DNA of 64,000 nucleotides from positions 930,001 through 994,000 of the forward strand of contig NZ_CP136865.1 in NCBI RefSeq assembly GCF_045689245.1. Direction: 5' to 3'. How positions within the stretch are numbered: position 1 is the first letter of the stretch; the number at the start of each line of letters is the position of its first letter. The stretch comes from Congregibacter brevis (GTDB lineage Bacteria > Pseudomonadota > Gammaproteobacteria > Pseudomonadales > Halieaceae). The position numbers and the translations under genes were made by a program. Under the pieces are notes generated by a model. The model was given only the letters and a program-made list of their open reading frames with translations, ran no database searches and was not told the DNA's origin. Below, one piece after another: positions 16,425 through 25,040 of the stretch.

Positions 16425-18050
16425 TTAGGGGTTTAGGTCGCTAAGAAAGGGCCCGTCGACGCAGATGCGTCGCCCGTCTGGCGTTGCGCAGGCGCCGCAG
16501 ATACCCACACCACACTTGGTCATGTAGTCCACTGCGCTTAGGATTTGCTCTTCGGCGACAAACTCTCGTTGAACGGCAATAGCGGCACGCACCATGGGCT
16601 CTGGACCGCAGTTGTAAAACACGAGTTTTGCCCGTTCGGCGGTACTCATACCCGCCAGTCTCTCGCGCAGCATCTCGGTGACGCGACCGTGGTAACCACG
16701 GCTGCCATCGTCGGTAGCTACGTGTACTTCGGCAACCTCGGCGCATTCGTCGAGGAAGTACAGACGCTCTTCGCTACGCGCCCCTACAAAGAACTCTGAA
16801 TTCCCAAAATCCCGAGCGATCTGATACACCGCGGCTAATCCCGTGCCTCCGGCAACGGCCATAATGTGAGCACCTTCCGGTGGTGACACAGGCACACCGT
16901 GGGGACCGCGCACATAGGCCTCGGTTCCGGTCGGAAGATCCATCAGCGCGTGTGTGAAATGGCCCACATCAATCACCACAAGGGTGAAGGGGTCATCGAC
17001 CAGCGCCGAGAAGGGCTTTTCACCCAGCCCGGGGATCCATAAATAAATGAACTCGCCCGCTTGAATATTGATGGGACGGTCGAAAGTCAGTAAGGCAATG
17101 TCTTCGCAAACCCGTTGATTCTTTACCAGCGTCACGGGTTCAAAGTTCATATCGATGTCGTAGCGGATCATCGCCTCAGCGAATCCGCTGTTGTTGGACA
17201 GGTCTTTAGTTAACTGTGTGAAATAGCTGCCGATTTCTTCGCTATTCAATCCTGTCAGCGCAGAACCCACGCCAATGACATTCGCTCCTGCTTTCATGGC
17301 AGCGTCGACATCCGCGGCGCTGGAAAAGCCCCCGCAGCCCACAATAGGTAGATCACTCACTTCGCGAATCTCACGAATGCATTTCAGAGCGATAGGCAAA
17401 ACCCCTTTACCGGACATGCCGCCAACGCCGTTGGACAGTACCGGCTCTCCATGGGCGCTGGTGTAGCCGGGACCCACGGTGTTGATGGCGCAAAATCCAT
17501 CTGCTCCAGCATCGGCGGCAGCCTTAGCGATGGCGCCGATATCGGGCGTATTGGGCGTGAGCTTAGGAATGACGGGAATGTCCACAGCCGCCTTTACTGC
17601 AGCGACAATCTCGGCCACCACTACGGGGTCTTGACCCATAGCCATGCCATAACCGCTTGCGTGGGGGCAGGACAAGTTCAGCTCTAATCCATCAGAGTGG
17701 GGGGCCAATAACTTGGCGACCTCTACGAACTCCTCGACGCTACCGCCAAAAATTGAGGTCAGCAAAAAACGATCATCAGGGATTTTGAGGTCCTTGATAC
17801 CGGCCAGTGCGGCTTCGGCGCCGGGGTTTGTCAGGCCGACGGCGTTTACAAAACATCCTGGCGCGTACTGGGAATATACGGGCTCGCGATTTCCAGTCTT
17901 GGGAGCTAGACCAATACTCTTGGTAGTTATGACGCCTATCTGCGGTACCCGGTCAAAGAAGTACTGAATAATCGATGGTGCCGTGGTCACGATGCCCGAG
18001 GGTATTGTGAAGGGCCCCGAGAGGGACTTACCAAAAAATTCGATGCTCAA
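16425..18050 (-). CDS. Dihydroorotate dehydrogenase (class 1B-like) fused to a PyrK-type electron-transfer module
   Basis: 541 residues in two parts. Residues 1 to about 290 are a flavin TIM barrel of the dihydroorotate/dihydropyrimidine dehydrogenase family with the catalytic Cys128 in LELNLSCPH and the FMN phosphate region VGCGGFSS. Residues about 305-541 are a PyrK-like reductase: an FAD domain (AGEFIYLWIPG), an NAD domain (AVAGGTGLAAVYQI) and a [2Fe-2S] site with Cys513, 518, 521 and 530 ahead of VDGPF. In known class 1B enzymes PyrD and PyrK are separate chains, so this is a fusion. Most gammaproteobacteria use a quinone-linked class 2 PyrD, so the enzyme may be catabolic or accessory. 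The gene converges with the molybdenum hydroxylase gene. Confidence 0.9.
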   Translation of the reverse strand: MSIEFFGKSLSGPFTIPSGIVTTAPSIIQYFFDRVPQIGVITTKSIGLAPKTGNREPVYSQYAPGCFVNAVGLTNPGAEAALAGIKDLKIPDDRFLLTSIFGGSVEEFVEVAKLLAPHSDGLELNLSCPHASGYGMAMGQDPVVVAEIVAAVKAAVDIPVIPKLTPNTPDIGAIAKAAADAGADGFCAINTVGPGYTSAHGEPVLSNGVGGMSGKGVLPIALKCIREIREVSDLPIVGCGGFSSAADVDAAMKAGANVIGVGSALTGLNSEEIGSYFTQLTKDLSNNSGFAEAMIRYDIDMNFEPVTLVKNQRVCEDIALLTFDRPINIQAGEFIYLWIPGLGEKPFSALVDDPFTLVVIDVGHFTHALMDLPTGTEAYVRGPHGVPVSPPEGAHIMAVAGGTGLAAVYQIARDFGNSEFFVGARSEERLYFLDECAEVAEVHVATDDGSRGYHGRVTEMLRERLAGMSTAERAKLVFYNCGPEPMVRAAIAVQREFVAEEQILSAVDYMTKCGVGICGACATPDGRRICVDGPFLSDLNP

Positions 18051-18117
18051 CGCCTGTGCCTTTCAAATTGCGAGGGTGACTGAAGGGTTACTGCTTAATT
18101 ATACGGGGCGCGTCGCC

Positions 18118-19587
18118 TCAGGTCCCGCAGAAGGTGCGCATAACCTTTTCCTGGGGTTGGGCTGGCAGTGCCAAATCACTATCGGCAACAGTGTAGTGTG
18201 CGGGGTTCTCGAGCCTGGTCACCAGACGATGAAACAGCCCATAGTCGCCCGCCTCGCCTTCTTCAATGGCGCGCTGAATTAGGTGATTTCGGGGAATGAA
18301 GGCGGGGTTTGCAGCAAACATGCGGGCTTGTTTTTCTTCCGCCCGTCCAGCTTCGGCTTGTTGTCGTTGCGCCCACAAGGGCAACCATTCCAGAAGCTTT
18401 TGTCCCGGCTTGAAGAGGGCGCCTGCGCCTGTGTTCGGGCCGCCGGGGTTGATTTCATCCGCCAGAAACCGAAACGCCAAAGTGAAGTCGGCCTGATCTT
18501 CCTGAAGAGCCGCAAAAAGACCGTCGGCAAGGGCGATGTCCGTCTCAGTGAATCCCTCAAGACCCAGCTTTTTGGCTAGGCCTTCCTGATAGGCCTCCTC
18601 AAACAATGGCGTGAACTGTGACAGGGCGTTTTTTGCCTCTTCTACTGCAGCATCCGTATCGTCATTAATGAGCGGTAAGAGTGCCTCTGCGAGACGCGCA
18701 AGATTCCACTGCGCTATGCCCGGTTGGTTGCAGTACGCGTAGCGGCCCTGCTGATCGATGGAGCTGAACAAGGTCTCCGGATGGAATTCTTCCATAAACG
18801 CGCAGGGCCCGTAGTCGACGGTCTCCCCACAGAGGAGCATGTTGTCGGTGTTCATGACGCCGTGTACAAAGCCGAGTAACTGCCATCTCGCGATGAGCCT
18901 TGCCTGGGCGGCGATCACTGCCTCCAGCAGCTCTAATGCAGGCTTCTCTGCAGCTACTTTGTCAGCATAGTGACGCTTTAAGATATAGGACACGAGGGTG
19001 GCCAAGGACTGGCGATCCTCTCTGGCGGCAAAGTACTGCATGGTTCCCACTCGCAGATGACTGGAGGCAACCCGGGTAAGTACCGCACCAGGTTCTATGC
19101 CATCGCGCATCACGCGTTCACCTGTGGCTACAGCGGCCAGCGCTCGAGTAGTAGGTACGCCCAGAGCAGCCATCGCCTCGCTGACGATGTATTCACGAAG
19201 CACCGGCCCTAAGGGGGAGCGTCCATCACCACCGCGAGACCAGTCCGTCCGCCCACTGCCTTTTAGCTGCAGGTCGTAGCGATGCTGATGCTGATCTACC
19301 ACTTCACCGAGTAAAACCGCTCGACCGTCACCCAGCTGGGGGTTGAAATGACCAAATTGATGGCCTGCGTAGGCAGCAGCAACGGGATTTGATCCCTCAG
19401 CTACGCGATTTCCCGACAGAACCTCAATACCCTCTTGAGAGCCAAGCCACTGAGGATCAATCCCCAACTGCGTTGCCAGGCGGTCGTTGATTCTTATGAG
19501 TGACGGGTCTTTAACCGGATCCGGTTCCTGTGCGGTACTAAAGGGTGATCCCAGAGCGGCAAAGCTGTTGTCAAAGGGGATGGGCAT
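18118..19587 (-). CDS. selO: Protein adenylyltransferase SelO (YdiU family)
   Basis: 489 residues, the usual length. SelO is a pseudokinase-fold enzyme that transfers AMP from ATP to protein hydroxyls and is linked to redox stress. Family landmarks are PFDNSFAALG at the start, AYAGHQFGHFNPQLGDGRA, LQLKGSGRTDWSRGGDGR, GFVHGVMNTDNM and YGPCAFMEEF. The C-terminus is TFCGT, with Cys third from the end, the place of selenocysteine in eukaryotic SelO. It is divergent from the D-aminoacylase-like gene at 19699 and shares a 111-nt intergenic stretch with it. Confidence 0.95.
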   Translation of the reverse strand: MPIPFDNSFAALGSPFSTAQEPDPVKDPSLIRINDRLATQLGIDPQWLGSQEGIEVLSGNRVAEGSNPVAAAYAGHQFGHFNPQLGDGRAVLLGEVVDQHQHRYDLQLKGSGRTDWSRGGDGRSPLGPVLREYIVSEAMAALGVPTTRALAAVATGERVMRDGIEPGAVLTRVASSHLRVGTMQYFAAREDRQSLATLVSYILKRHYADKVAAEKPALELLEAVIAAQARLIARWQLLGFVHGVMNTDNMLLCGETVDYGPCAFMEEFHPETLFSSIDQQGRYAYCNQPGIAQWNLARLAEALLPLINDDTDAAVEEAKNALSQFTPLFEEAYQEGLAKKLGLEGFTETDIALADGLFAALQEDQADFTLAFRFLADEINPGGPNTGAGALFKPGQKLLEWLPLWAQRQQAEAGRAEEKQARMFAANPAFIPRNHLIQRAIEEGEAGDYGLFHRLVTRLENPAHYTVADSDLALPAQPQEKVMRTFCGT

Positions 19588-19698
19588 AGAGGCTCCAAAG
19601 GATTGCCAACTAAATAGGCTTGGTTTGTTTGGGCAGCATGGTTACCCTTCTTTGCTCTCACGGCAACTATGGTCAGAAGAACTGACAGGAGACTGAGC

Positions 19699-21642
19699 GT
19701 GCAGTTGGTGGATCAAGGCGGGAAAGACGAAATTAATCCGGAAAACGAGAAAGACTGGCAAGAAAAGGTCGACGACTTTAGTTGGGATGTTCTGTTTAGA
19801 AACGCCACCGTCTTTGACGGCAGCGGTGAACCACCAAGGCGTATGGATATTGCGGTACGCCGCGGACGCATTGCGGCCAAAGGCACGGCGTTACCGGAGG
19901 GACCTGCACGGCGCACCATCGACGCCACCGGGCAGTGGTTAATGCCAGGGCTTTTGGATATCCACACGCACCTTGATCTGGAAGTCGATCTTGATCCACG
20001 GCTACCTGAAGTCGTGCGTCATGGCACCACCACCGTACTCTTTGGTAATTGCAGTCTAGGTACCTGCTTTGGTCACCAGCGGGATGAAAGCGGTCAGGAC
20101 CCGATTGTCGACTGCTTTACCCGCGTTGAGAACATTCCCAAGCCCGTGCTGCGAAAGTGCGTGGATGCCATCAGCTGGTCGGACACCGGCGGCTATATGG
20201 ACCACTTCGCCGATATGCCTCTGGGGCCCAATGTGGGAGCCTTTGTTCCTCACTCCATGCTCCGTGTTGAAGTCATGGGCATGGAGGCAGCGATTAGTCG
20301 CGATCCTACGGAGCAGGAGTATCAGGAAATGGAGTCGATACTCGACCGTGCCATGCAGCAGGGTTACCTTGGCTTATCAACGGATGGTCTTCCCTTTCAC
20401 TATTTGTCTAACGAACCTCATACGGACAAGCGCATTCCTACGCAGTTTGCCGGCTTCAAAGAGCTGCGCCGACTCATGAAAGTGCTGCGCAAACACAATC
20501 GCGTGTGGCAGACGACGCCGATTATTGAGAACAGAGCCACTGCGCTGCTGTACTTCACCCTGACCAGTGGTCGTTTGTTTAAGAAGACCCTCAAGGTGTC
20601 CGCGCTTTCAGCCATGGAGCTTGTGCTGGCGCCGCGTGCTACCAAGGCCTTTTTGGGCTTTGCCAAACTCATGAACAGCTGGCTGTTCAAGGGCAGCCTG
20701 CATTTTCAGGCTTTGGGCACTAACTTTCGGGTTTGGTCTGACGGCATCGTCAGCCCTCTCTATGAAGAACTCCCTTCCACGGCGCAGCTGATTGCTCTTG
20801 AGTACGATGATGTCGAAGGTCGTCACGCGCTGATGCACGATCCCCAATGGGTGGCGCAGTTTCGCGATGACTGGATGCACGGCCGCACCGGTGGTGACTG
20901 GGCAAGCTTCAAAGCAAAACTGGGGATGCCGGACCATCTCGTGATTCGTGATCTCCACCGTTTGGTGTTTGACGGTGCGCCCGTAGCCGATTGGGATGGT
21001 GAGTCCTTTGATAAAGTCCACGAGCGCTTGCTCAGTTTTATGGATGGAGACAGCGCTCAAGCTCGATCTGATGCTGAGAGAGAGGCTTTCGCTTCTCTTG
21101 AGGTGCGACCCGAGACCGACGCGGACTTCATGCTTTTTCTTATGCGTCGCTACGACAAGGGTTTTCGCTATTGGGCGGATGTTTCCAATATCGATAATCG
21201 CGCCACCATGGACTACCTCATGCATCCTCAGGCGCTGCCTGGCTTCAATGACTCCGGTGCGCACCTTACTAACATGGCGTTCTTTGATGGCAACCTGATG
21301 TCTCTGAAACTTGCTCAGCAGCAAGGGGATGCCATGGTCGCAAAAATGGTGAAGCGCCTGACAAAGGAGCCTGCGGAGTTTTTCAACATTGATGTGGGGA
21401 CGTTGGATCTCGGCGCTCAAGCCGACCTGGTGCTTATTGATCCCGAGGTCCTTAAGGATTGGGACTGTAACGATACTCGCGAGTACGTATTCAGGGACCT
21501 GTTCGGTCATCACCAAATGGTTAATCGGCCTCCCGCTATCGTTAGAGAGGTAATGATTCGTGGGAAGCTTGTTTGGGAAGATGGCGAGTTCACCCAGACA
21601 CTGGGTGAGGAAACCCTGGGCAGGGCGCTGCGCGCTGCCTAA
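19699..21642 (+). CDS. N-acyl-D-amino-acid deacylase-type amidohydrolase
   Basis: 647 residues from GTG 19699, which has CAGGAGA 6 nt upstream; an in-frame ATG at 19669 lacks a good site. Metal-dependent amidohydrolase of the D-aminoacylase group: metal-binding His89 and His91 in DIHTHLD, GTTTVLFGNC after it, a conserved Asp in FNDSGAHLTN, and the family's C-terminal composite domain signature GTLDLGAQADLVLID. Cytosolic, with no signal peptide. It would cleave an amide or lactam bond; the exact substrate is open. An MFS carrier of the anion:cation symporter type follows 100 nt later and may import the substrate. Confidence 0.9.
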   Translation: MQLVDQGGKDEINPENEKDWQEKVDDFSWDVLFRNATVFDGSGEPPRRMDIAVRRGRIAAKGTALPEGPARRTIDATGQWLMPGLLDIHTHLDLEVDLDPRLPEVVRHGTTTVLFGNCSLGTCFGHQRDESGQDPIVDCFTRVENIPKPVLRKCVDAISWSDTGGYMDHFADMPLGPNVGAFVPHSMLRVEVMGMEAAISRDPTEQEYQEMESILDRAMQQGYLGLSTDGLPFHYLSNEPHTDKRIPTQFAGFKELRRLMKVLRKHNRVWQTTPIIENRATALLYFTLTSGRLFKKTLKVSALSAMELVLAPRATKAFLGFAKLMNSWLFKGSLHFQALGTNFRVWSDGIVSPLYEELPSTAQLIALEYDDVEGRHALMHDPQWVAQFRDDWMHGRTGGDWASFKAKLGMPDHLVIRDLHRLVFDGAPVADWDGESFDKVHERLLSFMDGDSAQARSDAEREAFASLEVRPETDADFMLFLMRRYDKGFRYWADVSNIDNRATMDYLMHPQALPGFNDSGAHLTNMAFFDGNLMSLKLAQQQGDAMVAKMVKRLTKEPAEFFNIDVGTLDLGAQADLVLIDPEVLKDWDCNDTREYVFRDLFGHHQMVNRPPAIVREVMIRGKLVWEDGEFTQTLGEETLGRALRAA

Positions 21643-21742
21643 CTTGTTTGCCCACGGGCAGTGATGCTCCTGCCTGTGTACTATCCGTGAATAAACTATA
21701 AATCGCGACCGACCACCGCGTTGGTCAACGGGGAGAGTACCG

Positions 21743-23059
21743 ATGACGCAATCTGAGTTGGCGAGGGGTTTTGGGCGCCCGTCGCAGTGGCCCAAACGAC
21801 ATGTCCTGATTGGACTGTGCTTTTTTGCGACATTTATCTGTTACATAGATCGCGTCAACATCTCGGTTGCTATCATCCCCATGGCCGAAGAATTCGGCTG
21901 GTCGGCCACCACAAAAGGCTACGTGCTCTCGTCCTTTTTTGTCGGCTATTTGCTCGCCATGATTCCCACGGGGTGGCTGGCAAACCGCTTCGGCGGAAAG
22001 CTGCTTTTGGGTGGCGCGTTAATTGGCTGGTCGCTGTTTACGTTTCTGACACCCATCGCGGCCGGTGTGTCCCTTAGTGCACTGCTCATTACCCGTGTAT
22101 TGATGGGTATGGGGGAGGCCGCCAGTTTCCCCGGAGTCTATAACCTGCTGGGACGCTGGATCCCGAAAGCCGAGAAGTCCCGTGCCGCAGCCGTAAACCT
22201 CACGGGTATCCCCTTGGGCACCATCTTTGCTCTCTCGACTACGGGGCTGTTGGTAAATGCTTATGGCTGGCAAAGCGTGTTTTATGTGTTCGGCGGCGCA
22301 GGCCTCTTATTCGCAATTTTCTGGCTTAAATTTGTGCACGCAAAGCCGTCTCTACACCCTACTATTTCAGCGCAAGAGGCGGCCTTGTTAGCGGAGCTCG
22401 AAGGCAGCGAGGAAGAGGAGAAGGCTCCTATACCCTGGGCGCTGTTTTTGCGACATCCGGCTATTTGGGCGCTTATCATTAACCACTTTTGCGCGAACTG
22501 GACCCTGTATCTTTTTCTCGCCTGGCTCCCCAGCTACTTTCGGGACGTGCAGGAGTTATCCATAGCCGGATCAGGCTTGTTTGCGATTGGGCCGTGGGTT
22601 TGCCAGTTCCTAGGCGGGAACTTGTCTGCTTATGTCGCCGATCGGTGGATTGCCGGCGGCAAGAGCGTGACATTTGTGCGCAAGTTTATGCAGTGCGGTG
22701 GGCTTATCGGTGGTGCAGTGATGCTGTTGCTTGCCGCCCAGGCGACCACCCCGGGTATGGCGTTGTTCACGCTCTGCGCTGCGTTTGGAGTGTCTTCTAT
22801 GGCGTGGGCAGGATTTGCCTGCAATCACCTCGACGTGGCACCCAAGCATGCCGACGTGCTCTTCAGCATCACCAATATTGGTGGAACATTGCCTGGCATC
22901 ATCGGTGTAGCCTTGACCGGTATGCTAGTGGATTTGACGGGCGGGTACACTGCGACCTTTGTAGTTGCTGCAGGTATCAATGTTTTTGGCGCGCTTGTGT
23001 GGCTGTTGTTTGCTACCGGCGAGCCTATCCTGACAGACGCAGATAACGACCGACCCTAG
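21743..23059 (+). CDS. MFS transporter, anion:cation symporter type
   Basis: 438 residues with 12 predicted membrane segments. The first helix and loop read FICYIDRVNISVAI, the signature of the ACS subfamily, which imports organic anions such as sugar acids, phthalate or allantoate with H+ or Na+. The start has GGGGAGAG 5-10 nt upstream. It probably works with the amidohydrolase encoded before it. The end lies 38 nt from the convergent glycosyltransferase-like gene, with no clear terminator between. Confidence 0.92.
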   Translation: MTQSELARGFGRPSQWPKRHVLIGLCFFATFICYIDRVNISVAIIPMAEEFGWSATTKGYVLSSFFVGYLLAMIPTGWLANRFGGKLLLGGALIGWSLFTFLTPIAAGVSLSALLITRVLMGMGEAASFPGVYNLLGRWIPKAEKSRAAAVNLTGIPLGTIFALSTTGLLVNAYGWQSVFYVFGGAGLLFAIFWLKFVHAKPSLHPTISAQEAALLAELEGSEEEEKAPIPWALFLRHPAIWALIINHFCANWTLYLFLAWLPSYFRDVQELSIAGSGLFAIGPWVCQFLGGNLSAYVADRWIAGGKSVTFVRKFMQCGGLIGGAVMLLLAAQATTPGMALFTLCAAFGVSSMAWAGFACNHLDVAPKHADVLFSITNIGGTLPGIIGVALTGMLVDLTGGYTATFVVAAGINVFGALVWLLFATGEPILTDADNDRP

Positions 23060-23097
23060 GAAAACGTAGAGAGGTCGAAGAGACACAGCATGGTGCG

Positions 23098-23844
23098 TTA
23101 CAGCGGGCAGTTCGGTGCTATCAACGCACGAACTGCTGCACTGTAGTCCTCGTCACTATGGCAAACACCGTCGCTACTTTTGTCGACGTAGCTTGCACAT
23201 AGGTTGACCGCACAAAGCGATTCACTGTGTGCTTCCGACAATTCTGATAGAGCCGGCCCTGCTCCTCTCAAAAGATCACGCATCGACAGCGGTGAGAGCA
23301 TGCCTACGCGTTCCTCCACGTGAAAGCCCACAATGTTATGCAATGCGCTCAGTAGTTTTGGACCGATAAACTGGGGTACTACCGGCATCTTTACGCGCTC
23401 GAGCATTGCCGTCGCGCGATCGGTGTAAAACGGTAGTATGGGGCTATCGGCGGTAAACTGGAGCCAGGCGTTGTGGATTCTGCGATAGCTATGAACCCCA
23501 TCGTCTCTGCCTTGCACCCACACCTCGCGACCGAAACTGTGATCGAGAACTGAAGGTTCAAAGTCGCGAAAAATCATCAGGTCTGCATCGCACCAGATCG
23601 CTCGTTCGTAGCCTGACCTTAAGGCCTCGCCCATAAGAAGAAGCCGTGCCAGGTCGGTTGCGACCACGGGCTGAACGCGGAGTTTCTCTCGCAGGGCAGG
23701 AGGTAATGGGCGAAAGAGTTCGTCACCGCAAAAACTGTAATCGAAGCCTCTGATTTTGGACCATGCTCGCACGGAGTCGCAGCAGCGCCTTTGCCACGAG
23801 GGCAGAACGCCAGGCTTTTGGGACTGTAAGACCAGGGTCTTCAT
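23098..23844 (-). CDS. Glycosyltransferase-like protein with DxD motif, function unknown
   Basis: 248 residues, soluble. The centre reads AIWCDADLMIF, a metal/nucleotide-sugar DxD motif of GT-A-fold enzymes, preceded by VATDLARLLLMGEAL, which resembles the Asp-Arg helix of GT32/GT8-like transferases. The C-terminal part is rich in Cys and Ser and not recognised. It overlaps the nucleoside hydrolase gene by 4 nt and so is translated with it. Acceptor and donor are unknown. Confidence 0.65.
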   Translation of the reverse strand: MKTLVLQSQKPGVLPSWQRRCCDSVRAWSKIRGFDYSFCGDELFRPLPPALREKLRVQPVVATDLARLLLMGEALRSGYERAIWCDADLMIFRDFEPSVLDHSFGREVWVQGRDDGVHSYRRIHNAWLQFTADSPILPFYTDRATAMLERVKMPVVPQFIGPKLLSALHNIVGFHVEERVGMLSPLSMRDLLRGAGPALSELSEAHSESLCAVNLCASYVDKSSDGVCHSDEDYSAAVRALIAPNCPL

Positions 23845-24866
23845 GTTTGGAACATACCGAAGTATTCCTTGAAGAAGGCTTCCGGGTCGACGGAGGTGGC
23901 CACTCGGGTATTGCTCTTCGAGTTCCTGACAAAGGACGTTACCCCTGGCGTCGGTTCACTTTCCAGGTCTACACGAATATCACCCACTTCAAACTGACAC
24001 AGGTCCGGGTTGAATAACGTGGCGGCAGTTAGGGGGTCATGAAAGTGTAAAAGCTCCCGCTCGTCGAACCATACGCTTGACCAGTCCAGCACCGTTTCCA
24101 GAAGTGGGTCGTCCTTAAAACGCTCTGCTACTTGCGCTGGACTCATACTGACCTGCCAGGTGATATCCAAGCCCGTAGCGGTGATCTGCGGCACTGCTGC
24201 AGATAACACCTGTCGCGCTGCATGCGGGTCAACGATGATATTCCATTCGGTGGGCCCCCAGGGCGTTGGGTAGTCAGAATACTTGCCGCCCATAACGACA
24301 AGTTCCGCCAGCAGCGCCGGAATTTCCGGATCTAGAGCAAATAGCTTTGCGATATTGGTGAGAGGACCAACGGCTAGGAGCGTGACTTCGTGAGGATTTT
24401 TGCGAATGCTGTCGCGAAGAAACCCAATCGCGGAGTCGCGCGGAAACTCGGCTTGTCTGCTTTTCAGACGCCTGGTCTGGGGTGCTTTGGTTTGCATCGA
24501 CTCTACGAACAACGGGGTGTCCTGTCCTGGGAAGATGGGGACGTCTACACCGGCGGTCTTACAAAGAGCAGCGACCAACTGTGCGCGACCCTCCGCGTCT
24601 CCCGTTACCGTAGTGACTCCCAGTAAGTCGCACCGCGGTTGCCGCAGCAGATAGGCCAGCGCCACGGCGTCATCGATATCACTGCCAATGTCGGTGTCCA
24701 GAAGAATCTTGCGGCGTGGTTTCTGCCGTGTGCTTTGTGGCGAATGCTGTAACGAACTTTGAGATAGTGATTCTGAGAAAGCGCGAGCATCCAACGCAGA
24801 AAGTGCCGTGCCTGCCACGAAGGGTAATAGTAGGCCTGCGTGGGTTAATTGCCGTCGTCGAATCAT
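23841..24866 (-). CDS. Nucleoside hydrolase, probably exported
   Basis: 341 residues from ATG 24866. The inosine-uridine-preferring hydrolase family cleaves the N-glycosidic bond of ribonucleosides to base plus ribose. The Ca-binding motif is complete (LLDTDIGSDIDDAVAL), and TEWNIIVDPHAA and the late FHDPLTAATLF complete the site. The N-terminus MIRRRQLTHAGLLLPFVAG, ending near ALDARA, looks like a signal peptide, possibly twin-arginine, which would put the enzyme in the periplasm; most bacterial relatives are cytosolic. The frame continues to a GTG at 24980 but the extension is not family-like. It overlaps the glycosyltransferase-like gene by 4 nt. Confidence 0.88.
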   Translation of the reverse strand: MIRRRQLTHAGLLLPFVAGTALSALDARAFSESLSQSSLQHSPQSTRQKPRRKILLDTDIGSDIDDAVALAYLLRQPRCDLLGVTTVTGDAEGRAQLVAALCKTAGVDVPIFPGQDTPLFVESMQTKAPQTRRLKSRQAEFPRDSAIGFLRDSIRKNPHEVTLLAVGPLTNIAKLFALDPEIPALLAELVVMGGKYSDYPTPWGPTEWNIIVDPHAARQVLSAAVPQITATGLDITWQVSMSPAQVAERFKDDPLLETVLDWSSVWFDERELLHFHDPLTAATLFNPDLCQFEVGDIRVDLESEPTPGVTSFVRNSKSNTRVATSVDPEAFFKEYFGMFQT

Positions 24867-25040
24867 AAGCGGATGGTAACTTTTATCGTGCTGCTCGGTC
24901 GTTAGCTGGGTTTCACCACCTCGAGCGGTGGTTCGGAAATTGAATTCGAGGTCGCAGTATAACGGCGGTATTGCTACCACTGGAAAATCGACCTATGTTT
25001 TCTTGTAAGATCCTAAGAAATAACTCGTGAGGAAAGCTCC

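Noticed and set aside
20608..21795. 395-codon open frame on the minus strand
   Set aside because: It is the shadow of the amidohydrolase gene at 19699-21642, which has clear motifs and a ribosome site.
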